Assembly (NCBI GenBank): GCA_963768085.1
Contig: CAVYGO010000003.1
Span: forward strand, 1,736,001-1,800,000
Direction: 5' to 3'
Source of the DNA: Pukyongia sp963768085
Lineage (GTDB): Bacteria; Bacteroidota; Bacteroidia; Flavobacteriales; Flavobacteriaceae
DNA: 64,000 nucleotides
In this document: positions 44,588-53,812 of the stretch, one piece after another
Layout: each line of letters opens with the position of its first letter
Position numbering within the stretch: position 1 is the stretch's first letter
The notes under the pieces: model-generated
Database searches by the model: none
Seen by the model: the letters and a program-made list of their open reading frames with translations, nothing else
What the model was told of the DNA's origin: nothing
Translations under genes and position numbers: made by a program

Positions 44588-44675
44588 GACGAATGGTTCT
44601 ATAATACGACGAACGTTCGGACCCACTGAACCGCAAATAGGACCATTCGTCTGAAATAAATTGACCATCCTCGTC
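44588..44675. promoter_or_regulatory. Repeat cluster, candidate LytTR-type binding sites
   Basis: Two direct half-sites, GACGAATGGT (44588-44597) and GACGAACGTT (44608-44617), start 20 bp apart. Two inverted ones follow: ACCATTCGTC (44642-44651), which is the exact reverse complement of the first, and ACCATCCTCGTC (44664-44675), 22-24 bp further. CGAACGTTCG at 44610-44619 is itself a palindrome. Repeats about two helical turns apart are the known arrangement for LytTR-type regulators. The LytTR regulator gene lies in the adjacent operon, so control of both divergent promoters is a reasonable inference. Confidence 0.55.
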
Positions 44676-44691
44676 TGAAACTATATATTTG
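44661..44691 (+). promoter_or_regulatory. Promoter of the serine hydrolase-LytS-LytTR operon
   Basis: TTG at 44661-44663 and TATATTTG at 44684-44691 (full match to TAnnTTTG) are 20 nt apart, the classical Bacteroidota spacing. The start codon follows at 44709, giving a short leader of about 10 nt. One of the inverted repeats lies in the spacer and another directly upstream. Confidence 0.65.
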
Positions 44692-44708
44692 AATCTAAAA
44701 TTTTTACG

Positions 44709-46361
44709 ATGGTCCGATTCCTAATTTTATTTCTCACAACCATAATGTTACTACTACACTTGCCTGTATCAGCTCAAATAGATAGCGCTGAGATCAATTC
44801 GTTAGTGGACAAACAGATTAAGGGACTTCAACCTGGTCTGGCGGTTGGAATCGTTAAAAACGGCGAAGTGATTTACGAGCGATATGCAGGCTATTCAAAC
44901 CTGGAACATCAAATCCCGGCAGATTCCGACGCTCGTTTCAATATTGCTTCTAATGCTAAGCAATACACGGCTTTCATGATACTTTATCTTGAAGAACTTG
45001 GGAAGCTTAAAATCACTGACGATTTCAGGAAATATCTTCCGGAATTTCTTCCGGAGATAAAATCACCCATAACCATCGGCCACCTGCTGAATCATACCAG
45101 CGGTATACGTGATTTTTACGATTTGCTTAGTTTACAAGGTGATCCGTGGTGGAAAAAGGTAGGTTTTGATAACAAGGACGCCATGGAAATTCTAAAAAAA
45201 CAACGAGATTTGAATTTCACTCCTGGATCGGATTATTTATATAGTAACTCCAATTATATCCTCTTAACCGAAGTGGTGAATACAGTTTTGGAACAATCTT
45301 TTCCCGATGCCATGGCTACTTTGTTCGATAGTGTTGGGATGACTAACACACGATTTCAGACCAATTATATGGCCGTAATTCCAAATAAGGCCTTGCCTTA
45401 CTCCGACTGGGGTGATGGTGTCTGGAAGCTGTATCCGATGATCACTAATTTGCACGGCGATGGATTTCTTTTCACGACGCTGGGTGATCAATTGAATTGG
45501 GAAAAAGAAATTCATAACCTAAAAACCGATAAATTATCTAACGAGGTTTTAAGTAGTAGTCAAAAACCTATCGCAAATTCAAATATCGATGAATATGGTT
45601 TCGGACTTGAATTTGGGGAATACAAAGGCGAAGCTGTTACTTTTCATACCGGGTCCACTGGATCTTATAGCGCATATGTGATTCGCGTTCCTTCCCGATC
45701 TACATCGGTAGTGGTTATGACCAATAATGGTTCTGTGTGGTGTGAGGGTCTGGCAAAAGAGATACTGGATGAAATAATAGACTTTGATCAATTACAGGCG
45801 TATCCGGTCATGCCGGATAGAATAGTAAACAAACCATTATTAAGTGAGTTGACAGGTGATTATTTATTGGGAGATGGTACACTTGTCAAGCTCTATATGC
45901 AGGACGGTAAATTATTCCGAAGTATATATAATCGGAATCCTATAGAAATTATCCATGAAAAAGGTAATGTGTTTCGATATGCAACGATAGAGAATTTAAA
46001 GATGGTTTTTGTGAAGAACGACAAGGACACGTACGACTTTTCTTTGTATTTACCCAATACCCCGGCTCGAAGGGCTCCAAGACTAAGTACCGAGAATCCG
46101 GCGCAATCCGGGAAATCCGAGCTTGATGGAACATATGTGAATAACGAAGTCGAAGTTGAATTTAAATTGAAATATCGGGAAGGTTCAACCTACGAGATCG
46201 TAATGGAAGGACGCACATTCGAAGCTGAGCAACTACGCAATAACTGGATTCAGATGGGAGATTATAAGTTGAACATAGAACGCGATACATACGGGGAGAT
46301 AACCGCCCTTTTACTCGACCAAAATAGATTGAGAAATGTGCGATTCATCAAAAAGCCTTAA
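44709..46361 (+). CDS. Exported serine hydrolase (class C beta-lactamase-like)
   Basis: A 550-aa protein with a signal peptide (to VSAQ, about residue 23). The serine hydrolase domain of the class C beta-lactamase/DD-peptidase fold has the SxxK motif SNAK at 81-84, YSN in DYLYSNSNY around residue 178 and an HTG motif near 310 in place of KTG. A C-terminal domain of about 170 residues of beta-strand character follows, as in many flavobacterial members. Substrates of this family range from peptides to esters, so lactamase activity is not implied. It starts an operon with a kinase and a regulator, 20 bp before the kinase gene. Confidence 0.88.
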   Translation: MVRFLILFLTTIMLLLHLPVSAQIDSAEINSLVDKQIKGLQPGLAVGIVKNGEVIYERYAGYSNLEHQIPADSDARFNIASNAKQYTAFMILYLEELGKLKITDDFRKYLPEFLPEIKSPITIGHLLNHTSGIRDFYDLLSLQGDPWWKKVGFDNKDAMEILKKQRDLNFTPGSDYLYSNSNYILLTEVVNTVLEQSFPDAMATLFDSVGMTNTRFQTNYMAVIPNKALPYSDWGDGVWKLYPMITNLHGDGFLFTTLGDQLNWEKEIHNLKTDKLSNEVLSSSQKPIANSNIDEYGFGLEFGEYKGEAVTFHTGSTGSYSAYVIRVPSRSTSVVVMTNNGSVWCEGLAKEILDEIIDFDQLQAYPVMPDRIVNKPLLSELTGDYLLGDGTLVKLYMQDGKLFRSIYNRNPIEIIHEKGNVFRYATIENLKMVFVKNDKDTYDFSLYLPNTPARRAPRLSTENPAQSGKSELDGTYVNNEVEVEFKLKYREGSTYEIVMEGRTFEAEQLRNNWIQMGDYKLNIERDTYGEITALLLDQNRLRNVRFIKKP

Positions 46362-46381
46362 ATCCTTAACTTTAAACCAAA

Positions 46382-47449
46382 ATGATGCAATTTTTTAATA
46401 AGAGGATCTTCGGAATTAAGTGGAAAGAGGTATTATTTTTATTTTTCACTTATATGTTCTTTGCCTTTCTATATCATCTCACATTATGGCTTAACAGGGA
46501 GGGACAATTAGACCCGGATGATCCGCTATTCAGCTTTGATAGTTTTATAGATTCCGGCGGGCTTCAATATTTGCTTTTCTTTCTTTTAACTATTCCGATC
46601 TGGTTCATAAATTTCAGGATATTACGATCCTGGAAACTGGTCTATCGACTCCTTGTACATTTAATTACATTGCCGCTCTTTGTAATTATCGCCCAACAAT
46701 TATTTTATGGGCTAGCGGAATTCTGGGGCTACGGTCATTTGCAAGGTAGTGGACAGGTATGGGACATTTATATACCAACATTATTGTACATTCTTCAATT
46801 CGGGATTTTTCACGCCTACGAATATTTTATAGAAAACCAGAGTAAAATGAAGCTGGAAGGAGAGCTAAGAACAGCTGCTTTAAAAAGTGAATTATCTGCT
46901 ATTAAGGCTCAATTAAATCCACATTTCCTGTATAATGTATTTAATACTATCAATGCATCGGTTCCGCCTGAGAACGAAAAGACAAGACAAATGATCGCCG
47001 AATTGTCGGATCTGTTTCGATACCAGCTTCAGGCATCTCAATTGGAATTGGTAAACTTGGAAGAGGAACTGAATTTTGTAGAGAAGTACCTGGATCTGGA
47101 AAAGGAACGTTTTGGTGACCGTTTGGAGATAGAAATCGACGTTCCAAAAGAATTATATAAAGAAAAGATACCTCCTATGCTTTTGCAACCTCTGGTGGAG
47201 AACTCTGTCAAACACGGCCTTTCCTCCTTAATTGAAGGTGGTAAGATTAGCATAAAAATCTTTAAAGAGGACGCCAAACTTAGGTTCGAAATTGCTGATA
47301 CTGGTGTAGGTGCAACTCATAAAGAGTCTTTAATCAATAAGGGAATCGGACTTATGAATACCAATTTAAGACTTCAGAAAATGTATGCCAGCGGACTGGA
47401 AATTCTTGATAATACCCCGAACGGATTAAAAATTAAATTTTCTATTTAA
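46382..47449 (+). CDS. LytS-type sensor histidine kinase
   Basis: A 355-aa kinase with four N-terminal membrane segments (residues ~15-150), a short coiled-coil-like linker, phosphoacceptor His181 in NPHFLYNVFNTI, the N-box LVENSVKHGL, and the G2-like segment NKGIGLMNTNLRLQ. It lacks the C-terminal 2TM domain of the paralogue at 17710-19041. Its stop overlaps the start of the LytTR gene (TAATG). It probably senses an envelope signal, perhaps connected with the serine hydrolase encoded upstream; this is an inference from the operon. Confidence 0.93.
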   Translation: MMQFFNKRIFGIKWKEVLFLFFTYMFFAFLYHLTLWLNREGQLDPDDPLFSFDSFIDSGGLQYLLFFLLTIPIWFINFRILRSWKLVYRLLVHLITLPLFVIIAQQLFYGLAEFWGYGHLQGSGQVWDIYIPTLLYILQFGIFHAYEYFIENQSKMKLEGELRTAALKSELSAIKAQLNPHFLYNVFNTINASVPPENEKTRQMIAELSDLFRYQLQASQLELVNLEEELNFVEKYLDLEKERFGDRLEIEIDVPKELYKEKIPPMLLQPLVENSVKHGLSSLIEGGKISIKIFKEDAKLRFEIADTGVGATHKESLINKGIGLMNTNLRLQKMYASGLEILDNTPNGLKIKFSI

Positions 47450-48177
47450 TGTATAAGGTAATTGTTGTAGACGATGAAGCTGCAGGCCGTAAACTAATTA
47501 CGGAATACCTGAAGGATTTCCCATCTTTGATCATCGTAGCTGAAGCAAACAATGGTGTGGATGCCGTTAAAGAGATAAATCGGTTTAAACCCGACCTTGT
47601 TTTTCTGGACGTTCAAATGCCCGGTCTTACAGGATTTGAAGTGTTATCCCATCTTGAGGAATTACCCCGGATAATATTCTCAACAGCTTTCGATAAATAT
47701 GCTTTAAAAGCATTCGATGTGCACGCAATAGATTATCTGTTAAAGCCATATACAAAGGACCGCTTTAAACAGGCAATTGAAAGACTTAATTTTACTGAGA
47801 GTCAGAAGGGAATCGCCCCGCTCACTGAGGACCTCTTGCTTAAGAGTGCGCGATATCCTGAAAGGATCCTGGTAGAGTTCAACAAGAAGCTAATAACAGT
47901 TTCTACTGCTGAAATTATTTGGGTGGAAGCATTTGGCGATTATTCCAAGCTACATACTATGGATGAAACTTATGTGAGCAACTATGGGATTTCTCAGCTG
48001 GAAGAAAAAATGGATCCAAAACTTTTTTTACGAGTGCATCGGTCTTCTATCATTAATATTAATTCCATTAAGCAATTGGATAAGTATTCCAAGTCTTATG
48101 ATGTTACCCTTCAAAATGGTGATGTAGTACGTGTTAGTCGGGGATATATGCCTGCTGTCAAGAAACTAATCTATTAA
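47449..48177 (+). CDS. LytTR-family response regulator
   Basis: A 242-aa regulator. The receiver domain has the acidic pair DDE at 8-10, phosphoacceptor Asp54 in LVFLDVQMPGL and Lys99 in DYLLKPY. The LytTR DNA-binding domain covers about residues 135-242 (MDPKLFLRVHRSSIININSI). It starts on the last base of the kinase gene, so the pair is translated together. The repeats at 44588-44675 upstream of the operon are its most likely binding sites. Its stop shares the palindrome TTAA with the stop of the converging TauE gene. Confidence 0.93.
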   Translation: MYKVIVVDDEAAGRKLITEYLKDFPSLIIVAEANNGVDAVKEINRFKPDLVFLDVQMPGLTGFEVLSHLEELPRIIFSTAFDKYALKAFDVHAIDYLLKPYTKDRFKQAIERLNFTESQKGIAPLTEDLLLKSARYPERILVEFNKKLITVSTAEIIWVEAFGDYSKLHTMDETYVSNYGISQLEEKMDPKLFLRVHRSSIININSIKQLDKYSKSYDVTLQNGDVVRVSRGYMPAVKKLIY

Positions 48178-48938
48178 GCAACGTCCCAGAGGGCCTTTAT
48201 TATCAATACGAATCCACTAATCACCATGATCACGATCACCCATCGCCTGAAACTTAATTTACTCATTCGGGAGAGTATTCTTTTTCCAATAAGATTACCC
48301 AACGTGGCACCCAGTCCAAGAGCGATCCCATAGATCCATAGCTCTTTGTTTAATAAACCAAAGAAACTATAACTTCCAACCTGTGCCAAACCAAGAAATA
48401 AGGACTGTGCGGCCTTTGTACCTACCAGCTCTTCCTTGGTAATCCCGGCATTGAGAAAGAAGGGATTTAAAATAGGACCCATTCCACCGGTAAAAGTTCC
48501 TACGATTCCTACAAAAAATCCCAGGGGCGTGAAGTACCAAAGTTTTACGGGAAATGATCGGGCTTCTTTACCAAACTTGTACTGAAAAATAGTGCTTATA
48601 AGGAAAAGCCCAACTATGACCTGAACCCATATGATCTGTACTTTCGAGAACAAGAATCCGGCAAAGATGGCTGCCGTTACAGCTGCAGGAACAAAGTACC
48701 AGAATACCTTCCATTCTATGTGTTTCCAGAAAATTATGATACGGGATGGTCTGCTAATAAGTGCGCCCAGATTGATTACCGGTGCGGTTTGAGATGTGCC
48801 AATCAGGAAATTTAATATAGGTATTTGCATCATCGCTCCTCCGCCACCACTTATTGTAGATAAAGTGAAGGTAGCAGCGCCCAGAACGAATAGCAATGGG
48901 ATATACGCCAGGGAGATATCCGAGAAAAATTCCGACAT
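48174..48938 (-). CDS. TauE/SafE family permease
   Basis: A 254-aa membrane protein with about eight hydrophobic segments. The two half-motifs of the TauE/SafE family are present: TISGGGGAMMQIPILNFL near the N-terminus and VGTFTGGMGPILNPFFLNAG in the middle. The family exports sulfite, taurine-derived sulfonates or similar anions; the substrate here is unknown. It converges on the LytTR gene with overlapping ends. Confidence 0.9.
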   Translation of the reverse strand: MSEFFSDISLAYIPLLFVLGAATFTLSTISGGGGAMMQIPILNFLIGTSQTAPVINLGALISRPSRIIIFWKHIEWKVFWYFVPAAVTAAIFAGFLFSKVQIIWVQVIVGLFLISTIFQYKFGKEARSFPVKLWYFTPLGFFVGIVGTFTGGMGPILNPFFLNAGITKEELVGTKAAQSLFLGLAQVGSYSFFGLLNKELWIYGIALGLGATLGNLIGKRILSRMSKLSFRRWVIVIMVISGFVLIIKALWDVA

Positions 48939-48991
48939 AAAAAAACTGCCTTCGTTGAGGAAGACAGTTAAAAATAAGATTTTATTGCTAC

Positions 48992-49369
48992 TTACAGGTT
49001 CGGGATCACCAAATCCTGTCCTGGATGAATCATATCCGGGTTTTTAAGGATATTTCGGTTAGCCTCAAAAATTGCCTTGTATTTCATAGGATCTTTGTAG
49101 TAATGCTTGGCGATCTTACTAAGAGATTCACCGCTCTTCACCGTGTGCCGAGCATACACTGAAGTATCAGCGACCTCGATATCGGCCATGATGTCGCCAG
49201 GATTTTCACCGCCAACTCTTTTTATTTCATCCCAAAGCAGATCTTTGTGATATTGAGTGTTGGCCACACCTCTAACTTCAAGGGTTTCACCCTTTACCTG
49301 AACATCACCTTTTTGAATTTTAAGTTCTTCACCTAAGTCCAGAACACTCTGATATTTTGCTTTTACCAT
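48992..49369 (-). CDS. BON-like plus LysM domain protein
   Basis: From MVKAKYQSVLDLGEELKI the product is 125 aa. The N-terminal ~70 residues (VQVKGETLEVRGVANTQYHK) resemble a BON domain, and the C-terminal ~50 residues are a LysM domain (HTVKSGESLSKIAKHYYKDP to IHPGQDLVIPNL). This layout is that of the YgaU/Kbp family, small potassium-binding proteins in E. coli. No signal peptide is seen, so a cytoplasmic location is likely in spite of the LysM domain. Confidence 0.88.
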   Translation of the reverse strand: MVKAKYQSVLDLGEELKIQKGDVQVKGETLEVRGVANTQYHKDLLWDEIKRVGGENPGDIMADIEVADTSVYARHTVKSGESLSKIAKHYYKDPMKYKAIFEANRNILKNPDMIHPGQDLVIPNL

Positions 49370-49577
49370 GATTTTTAGATTATTGTTTATAACCATAAAT
49401 GTACAAATTTTAACAGTTTATCTCCGATTTAAGTTCCCTTTTTACCCAGAAAATTCAATGTTTTCGACCTACTTCAATAAATCGTGGATGGAACGATAAA
49501 TTAACAAAGTATTAATTTCTTTTAGTACAATATTCACAAGACCTGGCATACCTTTATACTTTTAAAACCAAAAAAAT

Positions 49578-50210
49578 ATGAAACTATTTAGAATTGTAAT
49601 GTCATTAGCATTGGTAAGTATGTTACTTACATCATGTAATGATTCGAAAAAGAAAGAAGAAGCTGCGAAGGCAGAAGCTGAAAAAATGGAAATGGAAGCT
49701 GCTGCTGCGGAAGAAGCAGAAATGGCTGAAGCTGCGGCAAAAGCACAGGCAGAATACGATGCAAATACGATCGTAGCAATTGCTGCTTCCAATGAAAGCT
49801 TTTCAACTTTGGTCACTGCAGTAACTGCTGCTGAACTGGTTGAAACGCTTAAAGGAGAAGGACCCTTTACGGTTTTCGCTCCAACGAATGAAGCTTTCGC
49901 AAAAGTTCCTGCTGCAACATTGAACGATTTGTTAAAGCCAGAAAACAAAGCAGCTCTTTCAAACCTGCTTACCTACCATGTTGTTGCTGGTGAATTCAAA
50001 GCTGCAGACGTAGTGAAAGCTATCAACGATAACAACGGAAAATACAACGTAACTACCGTTCAGGGTGAGAACATCGTTTTGTCCCTCAATGGAGATAAGG
50101 TAATGGTAACGGATGCAAAAGGTGGAAAGGCCACGGTTGTAATAGCAGATGTGGATGCTTCAAACGGAGTGATTCATGCTATCGATAAAGTAGTTATGCC
50201 TAAGAAATAA
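49578..50210 (+). CDS. Fasciclin-domain lipoprotein
   Basis: A 210-aa lipoprotein with lipobox LTSC at about residue 17, then a Lys/Glu/Ala-rich coil of some 40 residues (EAAAAEEAEMAEAAAKAQAE), then one fasciclin domain (FSTLVTAVTAAEL, GPFTVFAPTNEAFAKVPA, LLTYHVVAGEFKAADV, NGVIHAIDKVVMP). Fasciclin domains mediate adhesion or structural binding. The gene stands alone with a terminator behind it and is divergent from the LysM gene. Confidence 0.9.
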   Translation: MKLFRIVMSLALVSMLLTSCNDSKKKEEAAKAEAEKMEMEAAAAEEAEMAEAAAKAQAEYDANTIVAIAASNESFSTLVTAVTAAELVETLKGEGPFTVFAPTNEAFAKVPAATLNDLLKPENKAALSNLLTYHVVAGEFKAADVVKAINDNNGKYNVTTVQGENIVLSLNGDKVMVTDAKGGKATVVIADVDASNGVIHAIDKVVMPKK

Positions 50211-50234
50211 ATCAGGTATATTCTGAAAGATTTG

Positions 50235-50263
50235 AAAAAAGGCTCCTAACAGGAGCCTTTTTT
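50235..50263 (+). terminator. Rho-independent terminator of the fasciclin gene
   Basis: AAAAAAGGCTCCT (50235-50247) pairs with AGGAGCCTTTTTT (50251-50263) around the loop AAC; T-run included. It is 25 bp after the stop. The region 50264-50411 beyond it shows no recognisable gene. Confidence 0.88.
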
Positions 50264-50411
50264 ATTGCTGAATTAATTTTAATGAACTATTTCTGAATTG
50301 GAAATAGGCACATTATACTTTGCCTTATTGTTTCCAAAGATCTTTCATTTCCGGGCTACCCTTGATGACTGTCGTATCAGAAATGTTAATAAGTCCAGGA
50401 AGTCAACACCA

Positions 50412-53400
50412 TTAATGCCCGGTCTGGCAACCGCAACCTCCGTCTAAAAAGCTTTGCGTTTCTGCATGCCAGGGGAACGCCTGGTTGTATTTGTTTTGTT
50501 CCCACCAGAAGGGAAGTCGTTTCTTGGAGCGGTTTCCAATCTCGTCCATAGTCTCGGCATCGTACAAACGGCCATTGATCATGACCATTTCCACAGTCTG
50601 TGTATTTTCAATATTATCCAGTGGATTTTCGGTCAGGATAACCAAATCGGCCAATTTACCCACTTTAACCGAGCCTATGTCATTACCAGCTCCTATATAT
50701 TCTGCCGCATTTATCGTAGCAGCCTCAAGTGCTTCCATATTCGTCATACCTCCTGCTGCAAGCATCCAGGTTTCCCAATGTGCACCCAGGCCTTGTAATT
50801 GTCCATGAGCCCCCATGTTTACCTTAACACCTGCATCTGTAAGCTTTTTAGCCGTTTTTGAAACCAGAATATGCCCGTTCTGGTATTCCGCTTGCGGAAT
50901 CTTAGTTCTATGACGGGATCTGCTGTCCAGGATCGATCTGGGTGTAAATTTCTGAAGACGTTCATTGGCCCACACATTGTCTCTTTCGTAATAATAATAT
51001 TCACCATTGAGGCCACCATAATTAACGATCAGCGTAGGAGTATAACCGGTTCCGCTTTTCCCCCATACTTCCAGGATGTCTTTGTATACGGGCGCCACGG
51101 GAATGTTGTGTTCTACGCCTGTATGGCCATCGATAACCATCGTAATATTATGAAAGAAATTGGACCCACCTTCAGGAACTACATTTATTCCTTCCTCACG
51201 TGCCGCTTTTAATACTTGTTGCCGCTGTTCCCTACGTGGCTGATTATAACTTTTTACACTCTTTGCACCAAATGCTTTGGTACGTCGAATGCTACTTCTT
51301 GCATCATCGAGATTGTCGATCACCGCCTTAAAATCACCATCGGCTCCATAAAGTATGATACCCGTAGAATACAATCTCGGCCCCACCAGACTTCCGGTTT
51401 TCTGTAATTCGGACAGGGTGAAGACGGTTTCCGTATTTGCCGATGGATCATGTGCCGTTGTGACGCCAAAAGCCAGATTCGCCATAAAGGGCCAGTATTG
51501 CTGAGGAGTAAGGCCATATCGGAATGCACCTATGTGAGCATGAGCATCCACCATTCCGGGCATGATCGTTTTTCCCTGGAGATCATAGATCTTCGCATCG
51601 CCTGGAATTGGAATCATCTGGCCGATCGCCACGATCTTATTTCCTTCGATGATAATGTTACCTCCTTCGATCACAACGTCATCTTCCATGGTAATGATTC
51701 GAGCATTCGTAAGTGCAATTTTACCAGCAGGTTTATCCACCGGGGCTGTGAGCCCTATCCTGATACCTGTTTCCGGCATCTCGGCAGGCTCTTTTCCGGC
51801 ACCGGGTAAGAATACGAATTTTTCGTTCAGATCATTACTGAAATACTCATCCCCCAATGTCCACATTACTTTCTTGCTGTCCTGCGACCAGTGAATATTG
51901 ATCCCAGCATCTTTCGCGATCTGTTGGACAGGAACCGATTTGGTTTTCGGATCCAAAGCGAGGGCCTTGCCATGATTTGGCAGGGCTGCGATATAGACTT
52001 TGTGCAGGTTCGAAAATGCGACCCACTTGTTATCAGGACTTGGAACAATGCGATTTGCATATTTTGAAGTTACATGCTCCTTTTCGTCCTTGCCTTCCAG
52101 GTTAACGCTTATGAGTTTCTTTGTTAGATTTCCAAAATACGTTCCTCCTGTTTGCAGATAGATTCGTTTTCCGTTTTTGCTGAATATTGGATATGCTCCC
52201 TTAGTGATAACTTTTTTCATGTTGGCACCATTGGCCGACATGCTATAGATTCCCGGTTCTTTGGTGAAGGTAAATCCTTGTTGATTATTACCATTCTCCT
52301 TTCTGAATACTATTTTTTGTCCATCGGGAGAGAATGACGGAGTCCTGTAGATTCCTTTTTCTGAAGTAAGTCGGGCAGGAGTCCCTCCGCTAAGTGGTAA
52401 TTTTAAAATGGCACCTTTCTCAAGGTCGTTCCAGCTGACGTAAACAACACTGTTTCCATCTGGGGAGATGACTGGTTCAAACTCAAAATCGGTGCCGGTT
52501 GTTAATCTCTTTGGAGTACCGTTTGGCAATTCCTTCGACCAAATATAGCCTAAAGCATTGAATATTAAAAATCTACCATCAGGGGAGGTGACAGCGTTTC
52601 TAATAGCCTTGGCCGTAATACGATCATTTTCAATCTTACTCTTGAAATGCACCGTTTTTGCTAGGTCGATCGCCACTTTAGCCTCAAATGGTATTTGTTG
52701 GATCGCCAGTGTATTTATATTCAGTTTATTAATTTTTCCACCACTCCAGAACACCAATTCTGTATTATCCGGCATCCAGTTAAAATTTGGATAAACGCCA
52801 AATAAAGCCCAGGCTTCCTGCTGGTCTTTGTTCAATTGGTCGTAGACTGGCCATTCTTCACCTGTCTCCAGGTCCTGGATAAATAGTACGCTTTTTTCCC
52901 GCACCCGTTTTACAAAAGCCAGTTTTTTCCCATCCCTCGAAACCGTGGGTCGGGCAGCACCACCAGGCCCACCGGTAACACGTTCTGTTTTACCTGTTTC
53001 GAACTCATAACGCTGTATCACATAGATCTGGTCGTTCGGATCTTTGTTATATTGAAAGAATCCACCCGGATACATATCTTCAGAATAGTACAAATAACGG
53101 CCATCACTTGAAGTAAATGGTTCGTTCACATCCTGCTGATCGTTCTTACGCTTGGTGAGCTGTAATCCATTGCCTCCGGAAATATGATATTGCCACATTT
53201 CACCGGCTCCTGCACTTCGCTCCGATGTAAAGTGTTTTCGCGCAATAATATAATCACCGTCGGAAGTCCACATAGGATTATTGAGCAATCTGAATTTCTC
53301 TTCAGTTAGCTGTTTGGCATCACTACCGTCCACATTCATGGTCCAGATATTATCCCCACCACCTGCATCACTGGTAAAGGCGATCTTCTTGCCGTCCGGA

Positions 53401-53711
53401 CTAAACCTGGGTTGTATCTCCCATGGAATTCCAGTACGAATTGCGGTTGCTTTCCCGCCGGTAATTGGCATCGTGTATATGTCGCCCAAAAGATCGAAAG
53501 CGATGGTCTGTCCGTCCGGACTCACATCCAGATTCATCCAGGTACCTTCGTCGGTGGTGAATTTGTGGGTTTTATAGTTAAAATCATCACCGGGACTTGC
53601 AACGTTCCAACTGGTATCTTCTTCTTTTTTTTCTTTTTTCTTTTTCTTCTGAGCGTAATTTGGTGTAAGAGCTAGCAGCGCAAGGATCAGCGCTAAGGAA
53701 CGAATATGCAT
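50412..53711 (-). CDS. Exported amidohydrolase with WD40-like propeller domain
   Basis: From MHIRSLALILALLALTPNYAQ the product is about 1099 aa. A Lys-rich stretch follows the signal, then ~600 residues of WD40-like/PD40 (TolB-type) repeats, for example RFSPDGKKIAFTSDAGGGDNIW and PTVSRDGKKLAFVKRV. From about residue 680 comes an amidohydrolase domain with metal-binding HAHIG in GMVDAHAHIGAFRYG and later IDGHTGVEHN. The C-terminus has a Cys-Gly pattern GGCGCQTGH. The combination is common in flavobacterial exported enzymes; the substrate (peptide-like or cyclic amide) is unknown. Confidence 0.92.
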   Translation of the reverse strand: MHIRSLALILALLALTPNYAQKKKKKEKKEEDTSWNVASPGDDFNYKTHKFTTDEGTWMNLDVSPDGQTIAFDLLGDIYTMPITGGKATAIRTGIPWEIQPRFSPDGKKIAFTSDAGGGDNIWTMNVDGSDAKQLTEEKFRLLNNPMWTSDGDYIIARKHFTSERSAGAGEMWQYHISGGNGLQLTKRKNDQQDVNEPFTSSDGRYLYYSEDMYPGGFFQYNKDPNDQIYVIQRYEFETGKTERVTGGPGGAARPTVSRDGKKLAFVKRVREKSVLFIQDLETGEEWPVYDQLNKDQQEAWALFGVYPNFNWMPDNTELVFWSGGKINKLNINTLAIQQIPFEAKVAIDLAKTVHFKSKIENDRITAKAIRNAVTSPDGRFLIFNALGYIWSKELPNGTPKRLTTGTDFEFEPVISPDGNSVVYVSWNDLEKGAILKLPLSGGTPARLTSEKGIYRTPSFSPDGQKIVFRKENGNNQQGFTFTKEPGIYSMSANGANMKKVITKGAYPIFSKNGKRIYLQTGGTYFGNLTKKLISVNLEGKDEKEHVTSKYANRIVPSPDNKWVAFSNLHKVYIAALPNHGKALALDPKTKSVPVQQIAKDAGINIHWSQDSKKVMWTLGDEYFSNDLNEKFVFLPGAGKEPAEMPETGIRIGLTAPVDKPAGKIALTNARIITMEDDVVIEGGNIIIEGNKIVAIGQMIPIPGDAKIYDLQGKTIMPGMVDAHAHIGAFRYGLTPQQYWPFMANLAFGVTTAHDPSANTETVFTLSELQKTGSLVGPRLYSTGIILYGADGDFKAVIDNLDDARSSIRRTKAFGAKSVKSYNQPRREQRQQVLKAAREEGINVVPEGGSNFFHNITMVIDGHTGVEHNIPVAPVYKDILEVWGKSGTGYTPTLIVNYGGLNGEYYYYERDNVWANERLQKFTPRSILDSRSRHRTKIPQAEYQNGHILVSKTAKKLTDAGVKVNMGAHGQLQGLGAHWETWMLAAGGMTNMEALEAATINAAEYIGAGNDIGSVKVGKLADLVILTENPLDNIENTQTVEMVMINGRLYDAETMDEIGNRSKKRLPFWWEQNKYNQAFPWHAETQSFLDGGCGCQTGH

Positions 53712-53812
53712 AGTTGTAATTTTTGAAAAACCTAAGGTACGTATTTTGTGTGAACTAGGTTCCACTAACGGGGAAGGTATAAAGGAATAAAAACATCAGA
53801 AATATTATCCCG

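Noticed and set aside
50264..50411. A minus-strand tail of about 25 codons ending at about 50313 with the residues GSPEMKDLWKQ, between the fasciclin terminator and the amidohydrolase gene
   Set aside because: It reads like a protein end but has no start and is cut by a stop just upstream. It may be a gene remnant; there is not enough sequence to name it.
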